This document shows positions 35,635 through 44,200 of a stretch of 64,000 nucleotides of DNA, piece by piece (within the stretch, counting starts at the first letter, position 1; every line of letters starts with the position of its first letter). The position numbers and the translations under genes were made by a program. The notes under the pieces were generated by a model. That model ran no database searches and had not been told where the DNA came from. It was given only the letters and a program-made list of their open reading frames with translations. The DNA is taken from contig NZ_JAESVF010000003.1 in assembly GCF_038433465.1 (NCBI RefSeq), positions 186,001 through 250,000 on the forward strand, read 5' to 3'. The DNA comes from Galbibacter sp038433465 (GTDB taxonomy: Bacteria > Bacteroidota > Bacteroidia > Flavobacteriales > Flavobacteriaceae).

Positions 35635-36120
35635 TTGTATTTTAAAAGCTCGTACATACAATACCTTTTTAAATCGACCAACCAACATGGAGTGCATTCG
35701 CCGTTTGTGTATCAATTAATTACCAAAGCAATTTACAACCGTAAATTAAGGTCGGTTTCCAAACTTTATAAAACTTGGCAACAACATGTTTCTTTTAGTG
35801 CTCGCATACAAAAAATAATCAATCGGGCGTTGTATTTTTTAAATGAAAATACATTTTCAACGGTACATGAAAATCGATTTACAACTACTAAAACTGTATA
35901 TTTTTCAGCAGAAAAAAATTCGTTTCAAGACATTATGAATTGTACGGATGCTTCTACTTTTTTTATCATTGACAACCTACAAGAAAGTAAAAAAGCCCAA
36001 CTACTTTGGCAAAAATTAAAAACTGATGAGACGTTTACCATCAGTATAGATTTTTACGACATTGGATTTCTATTTATCAAAAGCGGACAAGCAAAAGAAG
36101 ATTTTTGTATTCGGTTTTAA
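35635..36120 (+). pseudogene. Shrunken methyltransferase-like gene lacking its SAM-binding core
   Basis: This is a 161-residue reading frame with a TTG start. Its two ends resemble a flavobacterial class I methyltransferase of about 260 residues: the N-terminus contains KSTNQHGVHSPFVYQLITKA, and the C-terminus FFIIDNLQESKKAQLLWQKL...ISIDFYDIGFLFIKSGQAKEDFCIRF matches the usual FDDIHWSKxMxxAWxxI...TIDTFxWGxVFFRxxQxKEHFxIR pattern from memory. The middle, which should hold the glycine-rich SAM motif (LEIGTSLGLG-like), is missing, so an internal deletion or decay is likely. The reading frame is open, so a small residual protein may still be made. Confidence 0.6.
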
Positions 36121-36145
36121 AAAACGACTGCGATGCTTTTTTATG

Positions 36146-36153
36146 TAAATTTG
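36146..36153 (+). promoter_or_regulatory. -7 promoter element of the DUF4256 gene
   Basis: TAAATTTG matches TAnnTTTG. It lies 28 bp upstream of the ATG at 36181 and within the longer frame that begins at 36133, which favours the later start. Confidence 0.5.
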
Positions 36154-36180
36154 AAATTATCAACTAACAAAAAACGCCGC

Positions 36181-36735
36181 ATGCAACTGCTCTCACCAAC
36201 GGCTTCAGAAGCTATTTTAAAAACTTTAGAAACTCGATTTTTAAAAGATAAAGACAGGTTTCCGGCGCTCGAATGGAAAGACATCGAACTTAAATTCAAA
36301 AATCACCCTGAAAAATTATGGTCGGTTAACGAAATGGAAAAAACTGGAGGAGAACCAAATTTATTAAGTTTCGATACTGCTACAGCGGTCTATATATTTT
36401 GCGATTTCTCAAAAGAAAGCCCAAAAGAAAGAAGAAGTTATTGCTACGATAGAGAAGCATTAGAGGCACGGAAAAAATTCAAACCAAGCAACAACGCTCT
36501 CGATGTGGCTACAGCTATGGGTATTGAGCTTATGACAGAAAATCAATATCGCCAACTACAATCGGTTATTCCTGTCGATACTAAAACCTCAAGTTGGTTA
36601 CAAACTCCCGATGAAATTAGAAGCCTAGGCGGTGCTATTTTTGGCGATTGCCGTTACAACACTGTTTTTATATATCACAACGGTGCCGACTCTTATTATG
36701 CAGCGAGAGGTTTCCGCGGAATTTTAAAATTGTAA
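36181..36735 (+). CDS. DUF4256 protein
   Basis: This 184-residue soluble protein starts at the ATG of MQLLSPTASEAILKTLE; the in-frame ATG at 36133 precedes the probable promoter and is rejected. The DUF4256 core is strongly conserved: TRFLKDKDRFPALEWKDI, MEKTGGEPNLLSFD, IFCDFSKESPKERRSYCYD, ATAMGIELMTENQYRQLQ, SSWLQTPDEIRSLGGAIFGDCRY and YHNGADSYYAARGFRG. Function unknown; the DUF is widespread in bacteria. Confidence 0.88.
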   Translation: MQLLSPTASEAILKTLETRFLKDKDRFPALEWKDIELKFKNHPEKLWSVNEMEKTGGEPNLLSFDTATAVYIFCDFSKESPKERRSYCYDREALEARKKFKPSNNALDVATAMGIELMTENQYRQLQSVIPVDTKTSSWLQTPDEIRSLGGAIFGDCRYNTVFIYHNGADSYYAARGFRGILKL

Positions 36736-36789
36736 ATTCCTCCCGTAATTTGGTAAATTTACAACTCTTAACTTACTAAAACATACAAT

Positions 36790-36939
36790 ATGGAAACGCA
36801 AATTATTTGGATAATTGTTATTGCCATCCTTTTCATTTTAGTTTGGCTGAACAACCAGCGTAACATGAAAAAGAAAAGTGAACGTAGAAAACAGCGCTTT
36901 GAAGACCGATATTCCTCTAAAAGAAATAAAAAAGAATAA
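36790..36939 (+). CDS. Small 49-residue single-pass membrane protein
   Basis: This short gene starts at an ATG in ACAATATGG, 54 bp after the DUF4256 stop, and its TAA is immediately followed by the ATG of the PduO gene (TAAATG), so the two are translationally coupled. The protein (METQIIWIIV start) has one hydrophobic helix (about 5-20) and a very basic C-terminal tail (KKKSERRKQRFEDRYSSKR). From memory, similar tiny proteins precede pduO in other flavobacteria. Function unknown. Confidence 0.7.
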   Translation: METQIIWIIVIAILFILVWLNNQRNMKKKSERRKQRFEDRYSSKRNKKE

Positions 36940-37527
36940 ATGAAAATATACACCAAAACCGGCGATAAAGGAACAACTGCTTTGTATGGCGGTACAAGGG
37001 TTCCGAAACACCATATTCGAATTGAAGCGTATGGAACGGTAGACGAACTTAACTCTTGGCTCGGACTCATTAGAGACCAAGAAATTGACGAAAGCTACAA
37101 AACAGCATTAATCGAAATTCAAGACCGACTTTTTACTTTGGGGGCTATTTTAGCAACACCACCCGAAAAGGAGTTTTTAAAAAACGGTAAAAAACGCCTC
37201 GATATTCCTACAATTTCTTCGGAAGACATTCAGTTTTTAGAATCGGAAATAGATAAGATGGATGCTGTGCTTCCACAGATGACACACTTTGTTTTACCTG
37301 GCGGACACACAACCGTGTCATATTGTCACATAGCCAGAACCATTTGCCGAAGAGCCGAGCGAAAAGCCACTTATTTATATGAAAATGAATCTTTTGACGA
37401 ACTTGTACTTCATTACCTTAATCGTTTGTCGGACTATTTATTTGTGTTGGCACGAAAGTTGACTTCAGATGTTAAGGCAACCGAGGTAAAATGGGTTCCA
37501 AATAGGGAAACATTGAAAGATAAGTGA
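36940..37527 (+). CDS. PduO-type ATP:cob(I)alamin adenosyltransferase
   Basis: This 195-residue enzyme adenosylates cob(I)alamin to make adenosylcobalamin. Family motifs are complete: KIYTKTGDKGTTALYGG (ATP-binding N-terminus), YGTVDELNSWLG, RTICRRAERKAT and YLNRLSDYLFVLAR. The likely consumer is methylmalonyl-CoA mutase, whose chaperone GTPase MeaB is encoded at 46462. It is preceded without a gap by a small membrane protein gene and probably shares its transcript. Confidence 0.92.
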   Translation: MKIYTKTGDKGTTALYGGTRVPKHHIRIEAYGTVDELNSWLGLIRDQEIDESYKTALIEIQDRLFTLGAILATPPEKEFLKNGKKRLDIPTISSEDIQFLESEIDKMDAVLPQMTHFVLPGGHTTVSYCHIARTICRRAERKATYLYENESFDELVLHYLNRLSDYLFVLARKLTSDVKATEVKWVPNRETLKDK

Positions 37528-37606
37528 TAAAACATTGATTAATTATCAATATAAAACCCTAAAAACTACGTTCTTAGAAATAATATGTAAATAATACAAA
37601 TTTTAC

Positions 37607-37636
37607 TTGACTTTTTACGATAAAAATTTATTTTTG
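37607..37636 (+). promoter_or_regulatory. Promoter of the DUF2795 gene
   Basis: TTG (37607-37609) and TATTTTTG (37629-37636) are separated by exactly 19 bp, the best match to the Bacteroidota consensus in the window. The predicted 5' leader is about 20 nt. Confidence 0.7.
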
Positions 37637-37659
37637 CACAAAATTAAAATCAATAGCAG

Positions 37660-37881
37660 ATGTATTGGACTTTAGAATTAGCGTCATACTTAGACGATGC
37701 GCCTTGGCCAGCAACAAAAGATGAATTAATTGACTATGCTATTAGAACCGGTGCTCCATTGGAAGTTGTTGAAAACCTACAAGCAATGGAAGACGAAGGC
37801 GATATGTATGAATCTATTGAAGAGATTTGGCCAGATTATCCAACAGAGGAAGATTACCTTTGGAATGAGGATGAATATTAA
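37660..37881 (+). CDS. DUF2795 protein
   Basis: This 73-residue acidic protein has the typical DUF2795 order: MYWTLELASYLDDAPWPATKDELIDYAIRTG, then a helix ending GAPLEVVENLQAMEDEGDMYESIEEIWPDYPTEEDY. The family is small and uncharacterised, and in my recollection is found near secA in flavobacteria. It has its own strong promoter, and a terminator separates it from secA, which begins 83 bp downstream. Confidence 0.88.
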   Translation: MYWTLELASYLDDAPWPATKDELIDYAIRTGAPLEVVENLQAMEDEGDMYESIEEIWPDYPTEEDYLWNEDEY

Positions 37882-37897
37882 TAAACACAACATTATA

Positions 37898-37934
37898 AAG
37901 CAAAAAAGTCTCTGTCGAGGCTTTTTTTTTGCTT
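37898..37934 (+). terminator. Intrinsic terminator after DUF2795
   Basis: AAGCAAAAAAGTCTC and GAGGCTTTTTTTTGCTT form a stem with a small mismatch; the right arm includes a long T-run. Confidence 0.65.
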
Positions 37935-37941
37935 AATTTTG
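37934..37941 (+). promoter_or_regulatory. Possible -7 promoter element of secA
   Basis: TAATTTTG matches TAnnTTTG at the edge of the upstream terminator, about 23 bp before the secA ATG. No -33 TTG at the standard distance. Confidence 0.4.
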
Positions 37942-37963
37942 AAATATAAATACACATAAAGAC

Positions 37964-40900
37964 ATGAGTTTACTCAATTCAGTTTTAAAAGTTTTCGTTG
38001 GCGACAAGGCCAAGAAAGATGTAAAGGCACTACAGCCTATCTTAAATCAGATAAAATCTTTCGAGAGCGCGCTTTCCCAACTTTCCAACGACGAACTTCG
38101 CGCTAAAACACAAGAGTTTAAAGATAAAATAAAAGCTTCTTACGCCTCTTTAGACGAAAAAATAACAGCTCTCAAAGCAGAAGCTGAAGCATCAAACGAC
38201 ATCGACAGAAATGAAGATATCTATACAGAAATTGATGCACTTAAAGAAAAAGTGTACGAAGCTACCGAAAAAACACTTAACGAAATTCTTCCAGAAGCCT
38301 TTGCTGTTGTTAAAGAAACAGCAAAACGTTTTGCCAATAACGAAACTATTGCAGTAACGGCATCGGCATTCGATAGAGAAATTTCTGGAAATAACGATTA
38401 CGTTACACTTCAAGACGACAAAGCTATTTGGAAAAACTCTTGGGATGCGGCTGGAAAAGAAGTAACCTGGGATATGGTACACTACGATGTACAGCTTATT
38501 GGTGGTATTGCAATGCACCAAGGTAAAATTGCCGAGATGCAAACAGGTGAAGGAAAAACCCTTGTGGCTACCCTTCCTGTATACCTCAACGCACTTACCG
38601 GTAACGGTGTGCATTTGGTAACTGTAAACAACTACCTTGCACGTCGTGATAGCGCTTGGATGGGACCTTTATTTGAGTTTCACGGACTTTCGATAGATTG
38701 TATCGACAATCATCAACCAGGTTCTCCAGGGCGTAGACAAGCGTATTTAGCAGATATTACCTACGGAACCAACAACGAATTTGGTTTTGATTACCTCCGT
38801 GACAACATGTCGCACACTCCTGCCGATTTAGTTCAACGCGAACACAATTATGCCATTGTCGATGAGGTCGATTCTGTATTGATTGACGATGCGCGTACGC
38901 CGCTTATCATTTCTGGTCCAGTACCTCAAGGAGACCGACACGAGTTTAACGAACTAAAACCAAAAGTAGGAGATATCGTTGCTAAACAACGTCAATATCT
39001 TACTGGAGTTTTAGCAGAAGCTAAAAAATTAATTGCCGCTGGAGATACCAAAGAAGGTGGCTTCCAATTATTAAGAGTACACCGTGGACTTCCTAAAAAC
39101 AAAGCTTTAATTAAGTTTTTAAGTGAAGAAGGGATTAAGCAATTATTGCAAAAAACCGAAAACCACTACATGCAAGATAACAACAGAGAGATGCCAAAAG
39201 TTGATGAGGCACTTTGGTTTGTTATCGATGAAAAGAACAATCAAATTGAACTTACCGATAAAGGAATCGAATACCTTTCTGGAGATACAGATTCTGAGTT
39301 CTTCGTAATGCCAGACATCGGTACAGAAATCGCTCAGATAGAAAATAAAAATCTTCCTGCTGAAGAAGAAGCCGAATTAAAAGAAGAGCTTTTCAAAGAT
39401 TTCTCAGTAAAAAGCGAACGTATCCATACCATGAATCAGCTTTTAAAAGCCTATACGCTTTTTGAAAAAGATATCGAATATGTGGTAATGGACAACAAAG
39501 TTATGATTGTTGATGAGCAAACAGGTCGTATTATGGATGGCCGACGTTATTCTGACGGACTTCATCAAGCAATCGAGGCTAAAGAAAATGTAAAAATTGA
39601 AGCTGCTACGCAAACATTTGCTACGGTAACACTTCAAAATTATTTCAGAATGTATAAAAAACTTTCTGGAATGACGGGTACTGCAATTACTGAAGCTGGA
39701 GAGTTTTGGGAGATTTACAAATTGGACGTTATGGAAATTCCAACCAACCGCCCAATTGCTAGAAAAGACAAGCAAGACCTTATCTATAAAACCAAAAGAG
39801 AAAAATACAATGCCGTTATTGAAGACATTGTAAAATTGGTTGGCGAAGGTCGCCCAGTACTTGTAGGGACAACTTCTGTAGAAATCTCAGAATTACTTTC
39901 TAAAATGCTTTCTATCAGAAAAATACCTCACAATGTATTGAATGCTAAAATGCACAAAAAAGAGGCTGATATTGTTGCAGAAGCAGGACAACCTGGCGTG
40001 GTTACCATTGCAACCAATATGGCAGGACGTGGTACCGATATTAAACTTATCAAAGAAGTTAAAGATGCTGGCGGACTTGCAATTATTGGTACAGAACGTC
40101 ACGATTCTCGACGTGTTGACCGCCAGTTAAGAGGTCGTGCTGGACGTCAAGGAGACCCAGGAAGTTCTCAGTTTTATGTTTCTTTAGAAGATAACTTAAT
40201 GCGTCTTTTCGGTTCGGAAAGAGTTGCAAAAATGATGGACAGAATGGGACTTGAAGACGGAGAGGTTATTCAGCATTCCATGATGACAAAATCTATCGAG
40301 CGTGCTCAGAAAAAAGTTGAAGAAAACAACTTTGGTGTTCGTAAGCGTTTACTTGAATATGACGATGTAATGAACGCACAACGTGAGGTAGTTTACAAAA
40401 GAAGAAGACACGCCTTAGAAGGAGAGCGTTTAAAACTCGATATTGCCAACATGGTGTTCGACACTTGCGAGGCAATCGTTGAAAGCAACAAACTAGCGAG
40501 CGATTATAAAAACTTTGAATTTGAACTTATCAAAGTATTCTCGATTACTTCTCCGGTAACAGAAGAAGAATTCAAGAAAAAATCGGCTAGAGAAATTGTA
40601 GATATCGTTTACAAAACAGCACTCACTTATTATCAAAATAAAATTGAGCGCAATGCCAAAACAGCTTTCCCTGTTATCAAAAATGTTTATGAAAACGAAA
40701 GCAACAGATTTGAGCGTATTGTTGTGCCTTTTACAGATGGTATTAAAACTTTAAAAGTTGTCACCAATCTTAAAGATGCATACGACTCAGAAGGAAAAAA
40801 ACTTATTGCCGATTTTGAGAAAAACATCACACTAGCTATTATTGACGATGCTTGGAAAACACATCTTCGTAAAATGGACGAGTTAAAACAATCTGTTCAA

Positions 40901-41320
40901 TTGGCTGTACACGAACAAAAAGACCCGCTTTTAATTTATAAATTTGAAGCCTTCGAATTGTTTAAAGTGATGATTGACCAAGTAAACAGAGAGGTGATTT
41001 CTTTCTTATACAAAGGAGAACTTCCTACGGAAGATACCAACAACATCGAAGAAGCGAGAGAAGTGAAAAAGAAAGAAAACTTCCAAACTTCAAAAGAAGA
41101 AATTCCAAATAGCGATGAGTTGGCTGCACAAAACAGAGCTGCAGGGCAAACACAGCAAAGACCTCCTGTTACAGAAACCATTGTAAGAGATCGTCCAAAA
41201 ATTGGAAGAAACGACAAGGTTACCATTAAAAATGTAATGACAGGAGTGAATAAAACGGTTAAATTTAAACAAGCCGAACCGCTTCTTAGTAAAGGAGAAT
41301 GGGTACTTGTTGAAGAATAG
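37964..41320 (+). CDS. secA: Preprotein translocase ATPase SecA
   Basis: This 1118-residue protein is longer than E. coli SecA (901) because of insertions in the N-terminal region and the nucleotide-binding domain typical of Bacteroidota. Walker A EMQTGEGKTLVATLPVYLNAL (GEGKT at 195-199), VDEVDSVLIDDARTPLI, and the NBD2 helicase motifs TNMAGRGTDIKL and RQLRGRAGRQGDPG are intact. The C-terminus ends KIGRNDKVTIKNVMTG...SKGEWVLVEE; the CxCxSG...C zinc motif that binds SecB in proteobacteria is missing although the GRND prefix is kept. SecA drives Sec export of the many signal-peptide proteins here. Confidence 0.96.
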   Translation: MSLLNSVLKVFVGDKAKKDVKALQPILNQIKSFESALSQLSNDELRAKTQEFKDKIKASYASLDEKITALKAEAEASNDIDRNEDIYTEIDALKEKVYEATEKTLNEILPEAFAVVKETAKRFANNETIAVTASAFDREISGNNDYVTLQDDKAIWKNSWDAAGKEVTWDMVHYDVQLIGGIAMHQGKIAEMQTGEGKTLVATLPVYLNALTGNGVHLVTVNNYLARRDSAWMGPLFEFHGLSIDCIDNHQPGSPGRRQAYLADITYGTNNEFGFDYLRDNMSHTPADLVQREHNYAIVDEVDSVLIDDARTPLIISGPVPQGDRHEFNELKPKVGDIVAKQRQYLTGVLAEAKKLIAAGDTKEGGFQLLRVHRGLPKNKALIKFLSEEGIKQLLQKTENHYMQDNNREMPKVDEALWFVIDEKNNQIELTDKGIEYLSGDTDSEFFVMPDIGTEIAQIENKNLPAEEEAELKEELFKDFSVKSERIHTMNQLLKAYTLFEKDIEYVVMDNKVMIVDEQTGRIMDGRRYSDGLHQAIEAKENVKIEAATQTFATVTLQNYFRMYKKLSGMTGTAITEAGEFWEIYKLDVMEIPTNRPIARKDKQDLIYKTKREKYNAVIEDIVKLVGEGRPVLVGTTSVEISELLSKMLSIRKIPHNVLNAKMHKKEADIVAEAGQPGVVTIATNMAGRGTDIKLIKEVKDAGGLAIIGTERHDSRRVDRQLRGRAGRQGDPGSSQFYVSLEDNLMRLFGSERVAKMMDRMGLEDGEVIQHSMMTKSIERAQKKVEENNFGVRKRLLEYDDVMNAQREVVYKRRRHALEGERLKLDIANMVFDTCEAIVESNKLASDYKNFEFELIKVFSITSPVTEEEFKKKSAREIVDIVYKTALTYYQNKIERNAKTAFPVIKNVYENESNRFERIVVPFTDGIKTLKVVTNLKDAYDSEGKKLIADFEKNITLAIIDDAWKTHLRKMDELKQSVQLAVHEQKDPLLIYKFEAFELFKVMIDQVNREVISFLYKGELPTEDTNNIEEAREVKKKENFQTSKEEIPNSDELAAQNRAAGQTQQRPPVTETIVRDRPKIGRNDKVTIKNVMTGVNKTVKFKQAEPLLSKGEWVLVEE

Positions 41321-41342
41321 CCTTTATTCAAAAAGATAATTA

Positions 41343-41377
41343 AAAGCGGTAGAATATAAATTTCTATCGCTTTTTTA
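41343..41377 (+). terminator. Intrinsic terminator after secA
   Basis: AAAGCGGTAGAA (41343-41354) pairs with TTCTATCGCTTT through G-T wobble, then TTTTTT. Confidence 0.75.
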
Positions 41378-41502
41378 TTTGTACTGAAAACATTTACAGT
41401 GCGTTAAAATTAAGCTAAAACCTGTAAGATTATCAATGTAAATTCGACCAAAAAAACATAACCATGAGAACTATTTTTCTCAATCATAACATATTAATAC
41501 TG

Positions 41503-42183
41503 ATGAAACTTATACAATTAAACTTCTTATTTGCTTTTTTGCTTTTAGTAACAAGTTGTCAGTCTTCAACTAAAAAAGAAGCACCACTTGCAGAAGAAAT
41601 TCCGGAAGTAACATTTACAAAACCTCCACAAGATTTATCAAAATACGAAACTGCCTATTTTGCTAGCGGTTGTTTTTGGTGTGTTGAAGCTGTATTCGAA
41701 AGTGTAAAAGGTGTAAAAGAGGCGGTCTCTGGATATTCTGGAGGTACCGAGAAAAACCCAAATTACAAACAAGTAGGTTCTGGACTAACAAGTCACGCAG
41801 AAGCTGTTGAGGTATATTACAATCCTGAAGAAGTATCGTTTGAAACTTTAGTTCGCGTATTTTTTGGTTCGCAAGACCCAACACAATACAACCGCCAAGG
41901 ACCAGACAAAGGAGCACAATACCGCTCTATTGCATTTTATAAGAATGATAAGGAAAAAGAAATTATAGAACGCTATATTAAACAGTTAGAAGACGAAAAA
42001 ATTTATAGCAAACCTATAGTTACACAAGTGGTTCCTTTTGAAAAGTTTTGGAAAGCTGAAGATTATCACCAAGATTATGAAAAAAGAAATCCTAACAATC
42101 CATACGTGCAAAATGTATCGATCCCTAGGTTACGTAAATTTCAGAAATTATATCCTGAGTTATTAAAAGACAGTACTCATTAA
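41503..42183 (+). CDS. msrA: Lipoprotein peptide-methionine (S)-S-oxide reductase MsrA
   Basis: This is a 226-residue lipoprotein form of MsrA. The start is the ATG of MKLIQLNFLF, giving lipobox VTSC (lipid Cys19); an ATG at 41464 is also in frame but would give an unusually long leader. The MsrA motif ASGCFWCVEAVFESVKGV (catalytic Cys57, with Cys60), SGYSGGTEKNPNYKQVGSGLTSHAEAVEV and the QDPTQYNRQGPDKGAQYRS core are complete. It repairs oxidised methionine in envelope proteins. Not fused to MsrB. Confidence 0.92.
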   Translation: MKLIQLNFLFAFLLLVTSCQSSTKKEAPLAEEIPEVTFTKPPQDLSKYETAYFASGCFWCVEAVFESVKGVKEAVSGYSGGTEKNPNYKQVGSGLTSHAEAVEVYYNPEEVSFETLVRVFFGSQDPTQYNRQGPDKGAQYRSIAFYKNDKEKEIIERYIKQLEDEKIYSKPIVTQVVPFEKFWKAEDYHQDYEKRNPNNPYVQNVSIPRLRKFQKLYPELLKDSTH

Positions 42184-42201
42184 TACTGACTTAGAAACAG
42201 T

Positions 42202-43635
42202 TTATTTTAAAGATACATCACTAAAAGTAGCAACAAGATTAATAGTTTTGTTGCTATTTTTTTGTCCGTAAAAACCATTTGCTACTTCACTTCCGTAGTG
42301 CTTCGATACATTTAACACCAATGCTTTTGGGTATTTCATCATGGAATTTGAAGCATTACTATAAAAATTAAAAGCAGTTTTTGGTAATGTTAATTGCGCT
42401 TCAGAATTGTCTAAAAGAATATTTAGTGTATTAAAATCATCAGCGATTCTTTCAATTGCTAAATTGCCAAAACTTCCTTCAACTAAAGCATCTCCAGAAA
42501 AATTTTGAATTGCAACGTTTGATGATTTGGAGGTAAGTTTAATACTATTCACTTGCTTAAGGGTAACTACATCAGTATAATTTACCATTAACTCTCCCTT
42601 GTTCCAATTATCGACTAAAACTGGCGAATACGATGCTTTTATAACCGACGCATCGCCATCAACATTAAAAGCATGCAACCTTGAATAAGACAAGGTTGCA
42701 TTGATATTTGATGTATTTTCTGCCAGACTCACTTCCCCGTGACGGACGTCCATTTTTAATTTTACGCCTTTCGGAATTTTAATTTTAATCGTTTTCTTCA
42801 CTTTCAAATTATCATTCCCTTCAGAATTAAAATAATACATTTGGTGACTTCCTGGAGCTGTACTAGTACGAATTTTAATCATTTCTCGGCGTGCTTCATT
42901 CATTGCTTTGCGAGCTTCTGTAGACGCTTTTCTCGCCTCTATTGAAGCCTCTCTAGCCTCCCGAGAAGCTTCCATTATTTCTTTTCGACTAAGTTGCCAC
43001 TCTTTTTGTTGCGCTTTCACCTCTTTTTGCCAAGATTCCAAATTAGCTTTTACATCGTCATTAAAACTCTCGTTAAACTTCTTTTTCCATTCTTTTAAAT
43101 ATGCGTCACCATTTTTTTGATAAGCTTCGTAATCAAACGACATTTCATCAAAATTGAAAGGCAACGGTGGCATTGGTGGAACAGGTGCCATTACCACCAA
43201 AGAATCCATTGGAGGAAGCGGTGGCATTGGTGGTATTGGAGGCATCGGGATGGAATCTGGAAACGAAAAGTTAAAATTCTCATCATCAGAAATTACAACT
43301 ACCCTATTTCCCGAAGTCCAACGAACACCATTGTTGGTAGTAATTCGCACTTTACTCGAATTCCCTTCAGCTTTAAAACCCCATGCTTTAAAATACTTTT
43401 CGGCTTCTTCTTTTGAAACATTTTCAATTTCAATAATTGCCTCCACCTCAACTTTGTCTTTATTCCAAGTATCAAAAGTTACATCGGCGTAGCTTGTATT
43501 TACTTCAACTACGGCATTTTTTTGCACATCAAAACTCTCTTTAAATGTTTTAGATTGCTTTTGCGCATACAACCCAAAAGCTATAAAAAACAGACACACA
43601 CTTATACTAAATGGCTTGTTTTTCAAATTTTTCAT
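42202..43635 (-). CDS. Exported DUF4097-like beta-helix protein with Pro/Met and Ala/Glu repeat region
   Basis: This 477-residue protein has a Sec signal (about residues 1-25). The N-terminal part (about 30-120) has TSYADVTFDTWNKDKVEVEA, as in DUF4097/head-GIN-type proteins. It continues into a Pro/Met-rich linker (about 125-165, PMPPIPPMPPLPP) and an Ala/Glu/Arg helical heptad segment (about 215-250, REAREASIEARKASTEARKA), then a repeat-rich beta domain (about 290-475). It overlaps the anti-sigma gene by 29 bp and is the last gene of the sigma operon. Function unknown; possibly the envelope target or sensor of the regulator pair. Confidence 0.8.
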   Translation of the reverse strand: MKNLKNKPFSISVCLFFIAFGLYAQKQSKTFKESFDVQKNAVVEVNTSYADVTFDTWNKDKVEVEAIIEIENVSKEEAEKYFKAWGFKAEGNSSKVRITTNNGVRWTSGNRVVVISDDENFNFSFPDSIPMPPIPPMPPLPPMDSLVVMAPVPPMPPLPFNFDEMSFDYEAYQKNGDAYLKEWKKKFNESFNDDVKANLESWQKEVKAQQKEWQLSRKEIMEASREAREASIEARKASTEARKAMNEARREMIKIRTSTAPGSHQMYYFNSEGNDNLKVKKTIKIKIPKGVKLKMDVRHGEVSLAENTSNINATLSYSRLHAFNVDGDASVIKASYSPVLVDNWNKGELMVNYTDVVTLKQVNSIKLTSKSSNVAIQNFSGDALVEGSFGNLAIERIADDFNTLNILLDNSEAQLTLPKTAFNFYSNASNSMMKYPKALVLNVSKHYGSEVANGFYGQKNSNKTINLVATFSDVSLK

Positions 43636-44200
43636 GTTCAGTTTCTTTAAGTTCGTTAATCTTTTCTTTTAATCGATATAGTAACTGTAAACGCAATTGT
43701 AAGTTGTTTATAAGTGCATTGATTGTTTGGTTATTTGGTCCTACTTCATTGAGTTCGAGTGTAAGCTCTTTATAGGCATCATTCAACTCCGAAAGTCTGT
43801 TCATATATCCATCTAACAGCTTTTTATTCGCTTCGGTTAAATCGATATCGGCGAGTTCCAAATTAATATTTGCTACGTAAAAGTCTTCTACTTTTTTTAA
43901 ATCTGGCGATATATCTCCGAGTGTAATTTTGGCTGTTTCTTCGGAACTGTTTTGCGTTGGCGTTGCAACAACAGCATTAGTTTCAACTTCCGTGTTTGTA
44001 TTGAAATAAACGCTTATTCCCACTCCAAAAACCACAGCAATCACAGCAGCAACTTTCCATAACAGGTAAGTATTCTTTTGTTTTTTCTGCGGAAGTTTTT
44101 CATCCAAAAGTGTTGCAAATCGATCTCGATGTCCTTTTGGCAATTGAAACGCCGAATCGTCTTTGCTAGCTTGTAATAACTCTTTAATATCCTTCGCCAT
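43607..44200 (-). CDS. Membrane anti-sigma-like protein
   Basis: This 197-residue protein has an N-terminal cytoplasmic part (about 1-45, MAKDIKELLQASKDDS...FQLPKGHRDRFATLLDEKLPQKK), one transmembrane helix (about 46-64, LLWKVAAVIAVVFGVGISVYF) and a helical periplasmic domain (about 100-190, rich in Leu/Asn/Glu). It overlaps the ECF sigma gene by 17 bp, the classic arrangement of a cognate anti-sigma factor. It lacks an obvious zinc anti-sigma motif, so the class is inferred from topology and position. Confidence 0.75.
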   Translation of the reverse strand: MAKDIKELLQASKDDSAFQLPKGHRDRFATLLDEKLPQKKQKNTYLLWKVAAVIAVVFGVGISVYFNTNTEVETNAVVATPTQNSSEETAKITLGDISPDLKKVEDFYVANINLELADIDLTEANKKLLDGYMNRLSELNDAYKELTLELNEVGPNNQTINALINNLQLRLQLLYRLKEKINELKETEHEKFEKQAI

